Of a stretch of DNA of 53,878 bases, positions 16,984-26,339 are shown one piece after another. Positions within the stretch are counted from its first letter, which is position 1. The number at the start of each line of letters is the position of its first letter. This DNA is from a bacterium. Lineage in GTDB: Bacteria; Chloroflexota; Chloroflexia; Chloroflexales; Kallotenuaceae. The notes under the pieces are model-generated. The model did not search any database. It saw only the letters and a list, made by a program, of their open reading frames with translations, and was not told where the DNA came from. Both the position numbers and the translations under genes were made by a program. Location: contig JADDQE010000260.1 of NCBI GenBank assembly GCA_016781525.1, forward strand, positions 1-53,878, in the 5' to 3' direction.

Positions 16984-18840
16984 ATGGCAGTCACGAATGT
17001 ACCAAGAACACCGCAGGTGCTAGGTCAACGGGTGGACTATGCCGCAACGTTGCCGCACGCAACCAAGCTCTTGATCCTGGCCGCCGTCCTACTGAGCCTC
17101 TTTCTCGCGGCGCTCGACCAGACGATTGTCGCAACGGCATTACCGGCCATTGTGCACGACTTTAATGGTCTCAATCTCGTGAGCTGGGTCTCGACCGGCT
17201 ACCTGTTGGCCAGCACAGCCACCGTGCCGATCTACGGCAAGCTGTCGGACCTGTATGGCCGCAAGCTCGTGTTGCTGTGGGGCATCGTTGTATTCCTGAT
17301 CGGGTCGGGGCTGTGCGGTATGGCGCAGAGCATGATCCAGCTGATTGTCTTTCGGGTAGTGCAGGGTGTGGGCGCGGCCGCAATTACGTCGAGCGCATTT
17401 GCCACGCCCGCAGACCTGTTCGCACCCGCCGAGCGGCCGCGTTATATGGGGCTCTTTCCTGCCGTCTTTGGCCTAGCCAGTGTGGTTGGCCCGTTCGTGG
17501 GCGGTTTGCTCACGGACCAGATTTCGTGGCACTGGGTGTTCTACGTGAATGTCCCCCTGGGCGTCATCGCATTATGGTTCGTGTGGACCAAGATGCCACG
17601 AATGGCCAGCGGGCTTCAGGCCCGGATCGACTGGCTGGGGACCCTGCTCCTGATCGGTGCGGTCGTGCCCCTGCTGCTCGGCCTGACGCTGGATAAGACG
17701 ATTCACCCCTGGTCGTCGCCACTGATCCTCGCGTACTTCGCGGTCGCAGCGATCTGTACCGTCCTGTTCCTGATCGTGGAGGCGCACGTTCCGTCGCCGG
17801 TGCTCTCCCTGGCACTTTTCCGGAACCGGACCTTTGCTGTCGGCGTTGTCGCGGCGCTGCTAAGTGGCGCCGCCTTTTTTGGAGCGGTCCTGTTTTTGTC
17901 GCTGTTCCTGGTGAATGTGCTGGGGCTCACGGCGACCGAGGCGGGCATCGCGCAAATCCCGCTCATGGCCGGCTTCGTCCTGGCCAGTAACGTCAGCTCG
18001 CTGCTCGTGCAGCGGTGCGGCCGGTACAAGCCGTTTATCGTGGGCGGGTTTGCCCTGATGATCCTTGGTTTCGTGCTGATGTCCCGGCTCACGCCTGACA
18101 CGAGCGTATGGAACGTCGCGTGGCGTGTCTTTGTCATGGGTGTTGGCCTGGGGCCAGCGATGCCCTTGCTGAACCTGGCAATGCAGAACGCTGCGCAGCC
18201 CCATCAGATCGGGGCGGTGACGGCGAACCGGCAGTTTTTTCAACAGTTCGGGCAGGTGCTTGGCGGCGCGGTCTTCGGCGTCATTCTAACAACTACGCTT
18301 AGCGCACAGCTGCGGCAGAACTTCGCCCGGATTAACGACGACGTGCCAACCGTGATGCGCGAGGTGCTCGATCCGGCTCGGTTTCAAAGCAACGCCTCCG
18401 TGACGGAGGGTGCCGGTGGTGCGCCGGTGGAGCTTGGGGCGCAGCTCTCAGCAGCCGCGGTCGCGCCAGTCGAGCAGCAGCGCAGCCTCGTAGAGGCCGC
18501 CTTGGTCGGGAACGCGGACGCGCGCGCCAAGCTGCTGAGCAGCCATGAGACGCTGCCGGAGATCAAGGCAGCACTCGGAACCGCTAGCGCGAGTAATCCC
18601 GCCGCGATCGCTCGCGCCCGGCGTGCACTCGACATTGCTGAGCAGCAGGCGCGTGCCGATGGGGCCCGCATCGGGCAAGCGGTTACGGCGGCTGTTAAAA
18701 CCGCGTTCACCACAAGCGTGACCCGAATCTACCTGTTTGCCATTCCGCTTTCAGCCGTGGCGCTCGTTGTAATCGTGCTGTGGCTGCCGGAGCTTCCGCT
18801 GAGCCCGCGCCGTCACCACGAAGCGAACACTGGAGAATAA
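16984..18840 (+). CDS. DHA2-family (14-TMS) multidrug MFS exporter with extended C-terminal region
   Basis: A 618-residue inner-membrane proton-coupled exporter. LDQTIVATALPAI in the first membrane helix is the DHA2 signature, and GKLSDLYGRK is MFS motif A. It is longer than the usual 470-520 residues because an Ala-rich, hydrophilic segment of about 130 residues (roughly 445-580) lies before the last membrane helix. Start: ATG at 16984 after AGGAGAA. It is 180 bases downstream of the MarR gene and 25 bases upstream of a second exporter. Likely MarR-controlled drug or solvent efflux; substrates cannot be read from sequence. Confidence 0.92.
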   Translation: MAVTNVPRTPQVLGQRVDYAATLPHATKLLILAAVLLSLFLAALDQTIVATALPAIVHDFNGLNLVSWVSTGYLLASTATVPIYGKLSDLYGRKLVLLWGIVVFLIGSGLCGMAQSMIQLIVFRVVQGVGAAAITSSAFATPADLFAPAERPRYMGLFPAVFGLASVVGPFVGGLLTDQISWHWVFYVNVPLGVIALWFVWTKMPRMASGLQARIDWLGTLLLIGAVVPLLLGLTLDKTIHPWSSPLILAYFAVAAICTVLFLIVEAHVPSPVLSLALFRNRTFAVGVVAALLSGAAFFGAVLFLSLFLVNVLGLTATEAGIAQIPLMAGFVLASNVSSLLVQRCGRYKPFIVGGFALMILGFVLMSRLTPDTSVWNVAWRVFVMGVGLGPAMPLLNLAMQNAAQPHQIGAVTANRQFFQQFGQVLGGAVFGVILTTTLSAQLRQNFARINDDVPTVMREVLDPARFQSNASVTEGAGGAPVELGAQLSAAAVAPVEQQRSLVEAALVGNADARAKLLSSHETLPEIKAALGTASASNPAAIARARRALDIAEQQARADGARIGQAVTAAVKTAFTTSVTRIYLFAIPLSAVALVVIVLWLPELPLSPRRHHEANTGE

Positions 18841-18865
18841 CTGCGCCGAGGGCGCTAGGAACCTT

Positions 18866-20407
18866 ATGCTATCCAACACGACGCTAGCCACGACGCCAGT
18901 TACGCAGGCAACGTCCCGGCGTGACATGGGCATTATCTTGACGATGCTGGTTGCAGCCTTCGTGGTAATCCTCAACGAAACGATCATGAACGTCGCGCTG
19001 CCGAAGCTCATGGAGGAGCTGCAGATCAGCGCGAGCACCGCCCAGTGGCTCGCGACCGCCTATATGCTGGTGATGGCGGTGCTGATCCCGACAACCGGAT
19101 TTCTGATGCAGCGGCTCACAACCCGCACGCTGTACCTCACGGCGATGGGTACCTTCACGCTGGGTACGCTCGTGGCGGGCAGCGCGCCGAATTTTGCCGT
19201 GCTGTTGCTCGGCCGCGTGTTCCAGGCGTCCGGCACGGCGATCATGCTGCCGCTGCTGACGACGACAATTCTGTCGCTGATTCCGGTTGAGCGGCGTGGT
19301 GCCGTGATGGGCACCGTCAGCATCGTGATCTCGGTGGCCCCGGCGATCGGGCCGACCATATCGGGGCTGATCGTGGAGCTGCTGTCGTGGCGCTACCTGT
19401 TCTTTGTCGTGCTGCCGATTTCGGTCGGGGTGGTCGTGTACGGCGCGCGCTACCTCGTCAACGTCGGCGAGACACGCAGCGCTTCGCTGGATCTGCTGTC
19501 GGTGCTCCTAGCAGGGCTCGGCTTCGGTGGCATCGTGTACGGCTTCGGTGGTGCTGGCGAGGGCGGTGGTGCCGGCTGGATGAGCCCCGCTGTGTTTGTG
19601 CCGGTTGTGGTCGGCCTGTTCAGCTTGCTGGTCTTTGGTTGGCGGCAAATCACGCTGCCAGCGCCGCTGCTCGACCTACGTGCCTTTCGCTATCGGATGT
19701 TTTCGCTTAGTGTGGCCCTGATTATGATGGTGATGATGGCGCTGTTCGCCTCGGCGATCCTGCTGCCGATCTACCTTCAGAACATCCGCGGGTTCACACC
19801 GCTGCAGACGGGGCTCTTCCTTCTGCCGGGGGGTGTCCTCATGGGAGTAGCCGCGCCGTTCGTAGGCCGGATCTTTGATCGGTATGGCCCGCGAGCGCTT
19901 GCCATCACCGGTGCATCGCTGCTGGTGCTGGCGTCGTTGGGCTTCACGACGCTCACTGCCGCAACGTCCGTCGAGCTGCTGTTGACCATGCACATCACCT
20001 TCAATATGGGTCTCGCGCTGCTGTTCACGCCGATCTTCGCTACGGGCCTGAACCAGCTACCACAGGCGCTTCACGCCCACGGCAGTGCGATCTTCAGTAC
20101 GCTGCAGCAGGTTGCGGGCGCAGTCGGTACCGCGCTCCTCGTCACGGTCATGACAATAGGAACCGAGGCCTACCTCCACAACGTCACCGGCCCATCCACC
20201 GCCGCGGCACAGGAGGCCGCCCTCACTAGCGGCCTGCACCGCGCCTTCTCAGTCGCGAGTGGTATCGCTTTGCTTGGCCTCATCCTCGCGCTCTTCTTAC
20301 AGCGCTCCACCCCACCGGACACATCGAGTGAGGATGCTGCGCCGGCCGCAGGATTCGCTCACCGAGAGCGTATGCGGGAGACACGTGGCCTACTGCGCAG
20401 GCAGTAG
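18866..20407 (+). CDS. DHA2-family EmrB/QacA-like MFS exporter
   Basis: A 513-residue, 14-helix permease. LNETIMNVALPKL is the DHA2 signature in helix 1, and STAQWLATAYMLVMA is typical of EmrB-type helix 2. It is of normal length, unlike its longer upstream neighbour. ATG at 18866 has AGGA five bases upstream; the short 25-base gap implies one transcript with the MarR regulator and first exporter. No separate membrane-fusion (EmrA) gene is nearby, so it probably works alone or pairs with the other permease. The stop codon is inside a 19-bp hairpin that probably ends the operon. Confidence 0.92.
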   Translation: MLSNTTLATTPVTQATSRRDMGIILTMLVAAFVVILNETIMNVALPKLMEELQISASTAQWLATAYMLVMAVLIPTTGFLMQRLTTRTLYLTAMGTFTLGTLVAGSAPNFAVLLLGRVFQASGTAIMLPLLTTTILSLIPVERRGAVMGTVSIVISVAPAIGPTISGLIVELLSWRYLFFVVLPISVGVVVYGARYLVNVGETRSASLDLLSVLLAGLGFGGIVYGFGGAGEGGGAGWMSPAVFVPVVVGLFSLLVFGWRQITLPAPLLDLRAFRYRMFSLSVALIMMVMMALFASAILLPIYLQNIRGFTPLQTGLFLLPGGVLMGVAAPFVGRIFDRYGPRALAITGASLLVLASLGFTTLTAATSVELLLTMHITFNMGLALLFTPIFATGLNQLPQALHAHGSAIFSTLQQVAGAVGTALLVTVMTIGTEAYLHNVTGPSTAAAQEAALTSGLHRAFSVASGIALLGLILALFLQRSTPPDTSSEDAAPAAGFAHRERMRETRGLLRRQ

Positions 20408-20421
20408 GCCACGTGTCTCTC
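20376..20421 (+). terminator. 19-bp perfect hairpin overlapping the exporter stop codon
   Basis: The arms 20378-20396 and 20401-20419 are exactly complementary with a GCAG loop; a G-U and a G-C pair extend it outward. The TAG stop (20405-20407) is in the right arm. Downstream TCTCCAGAG is not a real U-tract, so it may act as an mRNA 3'-end stabiliser as well as a terminator. Confidence 0.6.
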
Positions 20422-20958
20422 CAGAGCCTGGATCAGGTTGTGGAAATGTCGGCCCGATCGACCTTGCCCGCCGCTACAGTTGCACCCTTAGGGAGCAGCA
20501 AGCACCCCGTCAGGCCGAGGCCGACTCATTCCGAGCCCCGCAGCAGGTACACAGCCGGTAACCATGGACCAGGGCCGTGCGGACATCCAAAAAGAAGGCA
20601 CCCGCAACGTTGGCACACCCGCACGGTAGCGGTGCACCACACCAGTTGCCGTATCACCGACGTACGCTTCCAAACTTTACTGGGGGAACAGAGCCGACAT
20701 CGCCATGCTAGGGCCTCCTGCAAGATGTGCCGGAATAACCGCAGGTGTGTCGCGGTAGATACGGCGGCAGCCGCCCACTAGAGACAATACTTTTCACTCC
20801 CCGCGCACCAGGACCCTGCGGTCGTGGCCGTTCATCCGATCTCCGCTACACTGGGCGCTACCCACCTCGGGGCGTTACCCGTACATGGTGGAATGCCTTC
20901 AGGGCAAGATATGCTATGATGGCACGAGCGGAGCTAATTCACGATAGACGAGGATGCC
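20422..20958. other. intergenic, no gene recognised
   Basis: About 540 bases with only short frames lacking ribosome binding sites. A TATGAT at 20915-20920 could be the -10 box for the small gene at 20959; no fitting -35 is seen. Confidence 0.45.
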
Positions 20959-21171
20959 ATGCGTCGAACAAAGCCGGCTACCCCCGAAGCTGCAGCAGTT
21001 CACGAGCCCCACGCACTACGACCGCGCACAGTTCAGCAGCAGATTGCTGCCAGCGCGCACCAGCGCCACGCCGCCCGCCAGATCCTCGAAGAAAGCCGGC
21101 GGCTTTCGGATGTGACGCGGCAGCGGCTCATGCGCCCGCCACGTGTACCCCACACCGAGCCCGACACGTAA
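20959..21171 (+). CDS. small hypothetical helical protein
   Basis: A 70-residue, basic protein with a central helix-forming stretch (about residues 25-58, rich in Gln, Ala, Arg and Glu) and Pro-rich ends. It has no Cys and no membrane segment. ATG at 20959 follows GAGGA with a short 4-base gap. A clear stem-loop terminator lies 78 bases after its stop, which supports real transcription. I do not recognise the family. Confidence 0.45.
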   Translation: MRRTKPATPEAAAVHEPHALRPRTVQQQIAASAHQRHAARQILEESRRLSDVTRQRLMRPPRVPHTEPDT

Positions 21172-21248
21172 CCGAGAACCCGACGCTCGCGTAGCAGCAG
21201 TGGGTGATGGACGCGCCAGTGACGAACGTGATGAGCGAGGCTAAGATG

Positions 21249-21280
21249 ACGGGCGAGACAGGGACTCCCTCGCCCGTTTC
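21249..21280 (+). terminator. Rho-independent-like terminator
   Basis: ACGGGCGAG and CTCGCCCGT form a 9-bp perfect stem with an 11-base loop, followed by TTC. It lies downstream of the small gene at 20959. Confidence 0.6.
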
Positions 21281-21436
21281 GACTCGTCAGCGGCCTTCCT
21301 GTAGCGTCTCGCGACCATTTAGCACGAGCACCTATCCGCGCCGCTCCTCTAATTTTACCGTGTTTTGATTGACTCGCGGTATATGCTGGAGGTGCAGCAT
21401 CCTCGCTGCAACTCCTTCCCTACTTAGGAGGCAGCC

Positions 21437-21883
21437 ATGTCCGCCGAAGAGAACAAAGCCCTCGTTCGTCACTGGCTTGAAGAGGTCTACAACAACGGGC
21501 AGTTGGACCGGATTCCCCACTACTACGCCCCAAACTACACCATTGATGGCGAACCCAAGAGCCTTGAGCGCATTGCACACGATATCCAGACCATACGCGA
21601 TTTGGTGCCAGATGCGCAGCTTACGATTGATGACATGGTCGCGGAAGGCGATACTGTCGCCTACCGGTACACCTGGCGCTGGACCAACCAGAAGTCCTTC
21701 CCAGACGATATCTTCGGTGAGATTCCGGCAACCGGGAAGCCAATCACGCTGCGCGCGATGACCTTTGTGCGCCTCGAGAACGGCAAAATCGTCGAGGACT
21801 GGGCGATGATCGACATGCTCGGCATGTATCAACAATTCGGCGTTATCCCCACGCCGCAACAGACTCCGCAGGTTAGTGCCTAA
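21437..21883 (+). CDS. SnoaL-like ester cyclase family protein
   Basis: A 148-residue single-domain protein with the SnoaL / NTF2-like cone fold. Typical features are ENKALVRHWLEEVYNNG at the N-terminus, YAPNYTIDGEP, the strand VAYRYTWRWT, and FVRLENGKIVEDWAMID near the end. SnoaL-type enzymes close rings in polyketides, but most bacterial single copies are of unknown role and may act in small-molecule detoxification. ATG follows AGGAGG (21426-21431) at ideal spacing. It stands alone, with its own hairpin downstream. Confidence 0.88.
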   Translation: MSAEENKALVRHWLEEVYNNGQLDRIPHYYAPNYTIDGEPKSLERIAHDIQTIRDLVPDAQLTIDDMVAEGDTVAYRYTWRWTNQKSFPDDIFGEIPATGKPITLRAMTFVRLENGKIVEDWAMIDMLGMYQQFGVIPTPQQTPQVSA

Positions 21884-21960
21884 TCGTTCAGTTACGGCAC
21901 GTTACACTGCTGGCTAGCCGGGGCAAGCACCGGCATGACCTGAGCCCGACTTAAAGCAGC

Positions 21961-21995
21961 GGCGCCCGCGTGATGCTGAACACGCAGGCGCCTTT
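21961..21995 (+). terminator. terminator hairpin after the SnoaL-like gene
   Basis: GGCGCCCGCGTG and CACGCAGGCGCC pair at 11 of 12 positions around an 8-base loop (ATGCTGAA) and are followed by TTT. It lies about 80 bases after the stop. Confidence 0.6.
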
Positions 21996-22341
21996 GGGCC
22001 GGGCTTTGAGGCACGCCACCCGTCGGGCACCTTCAAGAACACACAGTGCCCGACCGCTGTGCTACATCCCCGCTCGCCACCGTGATGCCATGATAGCGGC
22101 AAGCAAATACCGCTCGCCAGAACATACAAATTCACCCACCCTACCTCTAGCTGCACTTGCTCTATGCTTGATAATGCACCAGATCCTCAAGCGACACAGC
22201 CGGAATCGAAGCAAAAATCCGCGCTTTGGTGCCCATCATACCCCTGACATCCTCCACAATCGAGCCGAGAACCTAAAGCTACTAGATCGTTGCCACACGA
22301 TCTGCGATACAGCCTCCTCGGCCTAGCTCGGAGACAGTCCT
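21996..22341. other. intergenic, no gene recognised
   Basis: Slightly AT-richer than its surroundings. I looked for the missing ATPase domain of the next gene and did not find even a degraded piece. Confidence 0.45.
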
Positions 22342-23691
22342 ATGTCAACCGAACGTGTCACACACGAATTTTTGGAGCGCTTGTCCGTATTTACCGGTGG
22401 TTTCACGCTCGAGTCCGCGCAGGCCGTCTGTGCGGATGACATCATCCAGCAAGATGACATACCGGGTCTGTTGTCACTACTGGCTGATCGGGGCGCCATC
22501 GAACCAGATGGCCCATCGGAAGGTGCGCGCTATCGGCTTAAGCATGAACTGCGATCACAACTCTATACCCACCTTAAGGCTGGCGGGCAGGCTATCACCT
22601 TTCAGGGCAGGCTTGTCGACTATCTCTATAACCTAGCGCAGCAGGGGCTGGGACACGTGACCAACGGCGGCCTCGGTTCCTATGGCTACGAATGGGGTAT
22701 TCCTATCGGTCCGGAAGGCAGAGCTTGGTTTAACCGGCAAGAGCAAGAGTTGGGAAACCTGCATGCGGCCTTCCAATGGCTCGTACACCGCGGCGATATC
22801 AAGCGGGGCCTCGCTCTCGCCAATATCCTGATCGACTATTGGGAAACCGGCCCGGAACGTGAGGTGGATGGCTATGCATGGGTAACACAGCTCCTACGCA
22901 CCACCTCAGGGGGCGAAGACATGGCCCCGAGCTTGGCCGAGCGCGCCGAAGGCCTCCACCTCGCGGGTGGGTTGGCGCGCGACCCCGAGCTTGCGCGCGA
23001 TCACTTCGAAGAAGCGCTGGCCATCTATCGCCAACTCGGGCACCAGGGTCAGATCATCCACCTCGCGGGCCATGTGGTCAACGCCATGTGCAGCATGCGC
23101 GATTATCCGGCGGCGCGTGCACTCCTCGAGGAGCAACTCGATGCCGCTCGCGTGAAGGGCAAGCACCGGCTCGTGAGCCGTTTGGTCCAGCGCCTCGCCG
23201 AGGTCACGTACGACGAGGGCGACGTGGTGACCGCACGCAGCTGTTTCGAGGAAGCGTTGGTGCTCTGCCAATGTGGTGGGGACGCAGCACGTATTCCCCA
23301 TGTATGGCTGGGCCTGGCACGTGCCGCGGGAGCACAGCGCGACGTTGATGCTGCAGCCGCGGCATACCGAGAAGCCTTGACGCGGCTCGATGTCGACGAT
23401 GAGACATCAGCATCGACCACATGGCCGCTCACACTTGCGCTTGAGGGACTAGCGAGTGTGATGGCCGCCGTAGGTGAGGTGGAACGTGCAGGTCGACTGT
23501 TCGGCGCAGCGGATAGGGAGCGGGAACGGCTGAGAATGGCAATCCCGTCGGCAGGCGAGCCAGTGCATGATCGCTATGTGCTGCAGATACGGGCGGCACT
23601 CCAAGGTGACGGCTACGAAGGAGCTCGTGCGGAGGGGTGGTTAATGTCACTGGAGCAAGCTATCGCGTATGCCGTCGCAGGATCAAGCTGA
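22342..23691 (+). CDS. TPR protein resembling the C-terminal half of LuxR/NB-ARC ATPase regulators
   Basis: A 449-residue protein. Its start (FLERLSVFTGGFTLESAQAVC) is the winged-helix segment that in STAND-type regulators follows the NB-ARC ATPase, then comes LLSLLADRGAIE and RYRLKHELRSQLYTHL. Residues from about 130 onward form helical repeats of the tetratricopeptide type (HFEEALAIYRQLGH, CFEEALVLC, AAYREALTRL). No P-loop and no C-terminal LuxR helix-turn-helix are present, so ATP sensing and direct DNA binding are lacking. GGAG eight bases before the ATG suggests it is expressed as a headless protein, perhaps as a scaffold or decoy. Truncation of an ancestral regulator is the alternative. 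Confidence 0.75.
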   Translation: MSTERVTHEFLERLSVFTGGFTLESAQAVCADDIIQQDDIPGLLSLLADRGAIEPDGPSEGARYRLKHELRSQLYTHLKAGGQAITFQGRLVDYLYNLAQQGLGHVTNGGLGSYGYEWGIPIGPEGRAWFNRQEQELGNLHAAFQWLVHRGDIKRGLALANILIDYWETGPEREVDGYAWVTQLLRTTSGGEDMAPSLAERAEGLHLAGGLARDPELARDHFEEALAIYRQLGHQGQIIHLAGHVVNAMCSMRDYPAARALLEEQLDAARVKGKHRLVSRLVQRLAEVTYDEGDVVTARSCFEEALVLCQCGGDAARIPHVWLGLARAAGAQRDVDAAAAAYREALTRLDVDDETSASTTWPLTLALEGLASVMAAVGEVERAGRLFGAADRERERLRMAIPSAGEPVHDRYVLQIRAALQGDGYEGARAEGWLMSLEQAIAYAVAGSS

Positions 23692-24514
23692 CCGACTGCT
23701 ACCGTCGTTTGTACAGTGTAAATGGAGCGACACAATGAGCAGAGGTGATGGATTCCTACGTGATAGCCTGCATGGGACCGGGGCGGGTGAAGGAGCCCAT
23801 AGCGATGGGAGGTACTGTGGGCGAATGGTGGTATGGACTTGCACGTGCGATGCACAAAAGGTGGTAATCCGCCATGTTGTTTCGATCAGTCGCGCGCCGA
23901 CCTCCATGAGTTCGCGGTAGACTGTACCTTCCCCGACGTCGGACGTGCTCAGGTACAGCATTGACTTCGTGACGTTCACCCATTTCGAACGAATCCGGCC
24001 TCGTTCAACCGGGTGTTCCATAACCGCCGATTCGAAGCGTCGTCGTCTGACATCGATTGCTCGGGAACCTCTCTGGCGAGATGTAGCAAGAACTCACTCA
24101 GACATTGCCGCTGGTGCGCGTTCCGCGTTGCAAGAAGGCATACACGCCGATCCCAATCGCGCGCCTCATCAGCAATATCGACGGCCTCTGGCTCCGTTGC
24201 AGTCAACCGCATCACCCTGGGTTACCGTCCTCTGCGCACTTCAATGCGCCTTGTCGCGGGGCCAACCCCAACCGTCATCTGCCATGGTTACCAACGTGCT
24301 CGCGAGGATACGAGGCAAACAGCCCTAAATAGCTCTGCATGCTGCGGCATCCCTGCACTTCTGTGGTGTCCAGGTGAAGAGGCGAAGCTCGCGGCGTCAC
24401 TGTACACCACCTCGCACTTCCATTGAAGGCACGGGTTGTGCGAACAAGGCGGGATCTATACGTCGATGGCGGATGGTACTGTATGGACTCGGCGAGAGTA
24501 TGATCGGAGCACTA
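23692..24514. other. long gene-poor stretch
   Basis: About 820 bases without a gene I can defend. A minus-strand frame of about 78 codons (23976-24212) has plausible amino-acid composition but no good ribosome binding site and no recognised family. An overlapping minus frame (23683-24021) is also open. A decayed gene is possible. Confidence 0.4.
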
Positions 24515-25993
24515 ATGACAGTTCGTTTTCCTTTTGACAACACGTACGCGCGGCTGCCCGAGCGGTTCTTCGCGCGTGTCGCCCCCACTCCGGTCAGGGC
24601 GCCGCGCCTCGTTCGGGTGAACGAGCCCTTGGCGGCCCAGCTTGGCCTCGATCCGGATTGGCTGGCCAGCGAGGAGGGTGTGGAGGTACTGGCGGGCAAT
24701 CGTGTTCCCGAGACGGCTGAGACGATTGCGACTGCGTACGCGGGGCACCAGTTCGGCACGTTCGTACCGCAGCTTGGAGATGGCCGCGCGATCCTCCTCG
24801 GCGAGCTCGTCAACCGAGCCGGAGTACGCCGCGATATCCAGCTTAAAGGAGCGGGGCGGACGCCCTTCTCGCGCGGCGGCGATGGAAGAGCCGCACTAGG
24901 ACCGGTCCTGCGCGAGTACGTGGTCGGCGAAGCGATGGCCGCGCTTGGCATCCCGACGACCCGCGCGCTTGCTGCAGTGGTCACCGGGGAGGCGGTGCTT
25001 CGGGAAACCGCGCTACCGGGTGCAATCCTGACCCGTGTCGCCTCCAGTCACATCCGGGTGGGAACCTTTCAGTATTTTGCAAGTCGCAGGGACGTGGAAG
25101 GCGTACGATTGCTCGCCGATTATGTCATTGCGCGACACTATCCGGACGCCGCCCGCGCCGAGCGACCGTACCGGGCACTCCTCGATGTGGTGATCCGAGC
25201 GCAAGCCGACCTGATCGCTCAATGGATGCTGGTCGGGTTCATTCACGGGGTGATGAATACGGACAATATGTCGATTGCCGGGGAAACGATCGATTACGGG
25301 CCCTGCGCCTTCATGGACGCCTACGACCCTGGTGCGGTCTTCAGCGAGATCGACCGATATGGACGGTATGCGTACTTCAGACAGCCTGCGCTTGCCCAGT
25401 GGAACCTGGCCCGTCTCGCAGAGTGTCTGCTACCCCTGCTTTCCAATGATACGAGCGCCGCGGTCGCCGAGGCGGAAGAAGCGGTCGGCGCATTCACGTC
25501 CTGCTTTGAACAGGCGTACCAGGGGAAGCTGAGACGGAAGCTCGGCCTGCTCACTGAATGCGAGGGCGATTCCGAGCTCGGGCGGGATCTGCTCGAGGCG
25601 ATGGCTGCGAACGGCGCTGACTTCACGCTTACCTTCCGTCGGCTGAGCGAGGCGGCGTCTGGTGACGGGGACGATGCGGGCGTAGGCAGCCTATTTGCAG
25701 ACCCTTCCGCCTACGACGAATGGGGGGCGCGATGGCGGCGGCGGCTGGAGCAGGAGCCAACAGATGCAGCTACACGGCGCGCCGCGATGCTGGCGGTAAA
25801 TCCGGCGTACATACCGCGTAACCATCGAGTGGAAGCAGTCATCCGAGCGGCTGTCGACGAAGCTGATTTCGCCCCATTACACGAGCTGGTGAAGGTACTG
25901 TCGCATCCCTTTGAAGCCCAGCCGGCCTTCGCGAGGTACGCGGACCCTCCGCGAGAGCACGAACGCGTGCTCCAGACCTTCTGTGGAACCTAG
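24515..25993 (+). CDS. selO: SelO/YdiU-family protein adenylyltransferase (pseudokinase AMPylase)
   Basis: A 492-residue SelO protein, near the family's usual length. SelO has a kinase-like fold with inverted nucleotide binding and transfers AMP to protein hydroxyls, linked to oxidative stress. The sequence shows K111 in QLKGAGRTPFSRGGDGR, E134, R174, D250 and N251 in HGVMNTDN, and D260 in DYGP, matching from memory the catalytic and metal-binding set of studied SelO. The C-terminus ends FCGT, keeping the conserved late Cys often involved in a redox disulfide. The frame is open upstream, but ATG at 24515 gives the conserved FPFDNTYARLPERFF start and has GGAG five bases before it. Confidence 0.95.
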   Translation: MTVRFPFDNTYARLPERFFARVAPTPVRAPRLVRVNEPLAAQLGLDPDWLASEEGVEVLAGNRVPETAETIATAYAGHQFGTFVPQLGDGRAILLGELVNRAGVRRDIQLKGAGRTPFSRGGDGRAALGPVLREYVVGEAMAALGIPTTRALAAVVTGEAVLRETALPGAILTRVASSHIRVGTFQYFASRRDVEGVRLLADYVIARHYPDAARAERPYRALLDVVIRAQADLIAQWMLVGFIHGVMNTDNMSIAGETIDYGPCAFMDAYDPGAVFSEIDRYGRYAYFRQPALAQWNLARLAECLLPLLSNDTSAAVAEAEEAVGAFTSCFEQAYQGKLRRKLGLLTECEGDSELGRDLLEAMAANGADFTLTFRRLSEAASGDGDDAGVGSLFADPSAYDEWGARWRRRLEQEPTDAATRRAAMLAVNPAYIPRNHRVEAVIRAAVDEADFAPLHELVKVLSHPFEAQPAFARYADPPREHERVLQTFCGT

Positions 25994-26339
25994 GCTACGA
26001 CCGCGTGGTCAAGCCGAAGGACTGGGACGCATTCCTGGCTGTACTCGAGGCCTATCCGAATAATTCTGTACAGGTGAAGGTACGACCTTTATGGATGGAG
26101 CGCAGCAATATGACGATATGACCATCGTCGCACTGCAGGTTCCCGCGACTTAGGACAGGTGGCTCAGGTGCCAAACCTGTGGGCTCATGTCAAGATTCGC
26201 CACAGCCAGGGCTCGGCACATTGCTTAGCTGGTGCCTGGTCCACCACTTGCCGACATCCAGCATGTTCCCAACGATGGCATGCCCTCACGATACAGCGTG
26301 CCCACCACAGCGCAAGCACACGCACGAAAGGTTGTAGCT
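25994..26339. other. intergenic with a coding-like fragment
   Basis: In the plus frame ending at 26121, 25996-26118 reads YDRVVKPKDWDAFLAVLEAYP and continues without a stop. It looks like protein sequence rather than noise but has no clear start. It may be the end of a lost gene. The rest carries no recognised feature. Confidence 0.35.

Noticed and set aside
23683-24328. Several overlapping frames of 75-127 codons on both strands
   Set aside because: No ribosome binding sites, no recognised motifs, and frames overlap heavily; treated as noise with a low chance of a decayed gene.
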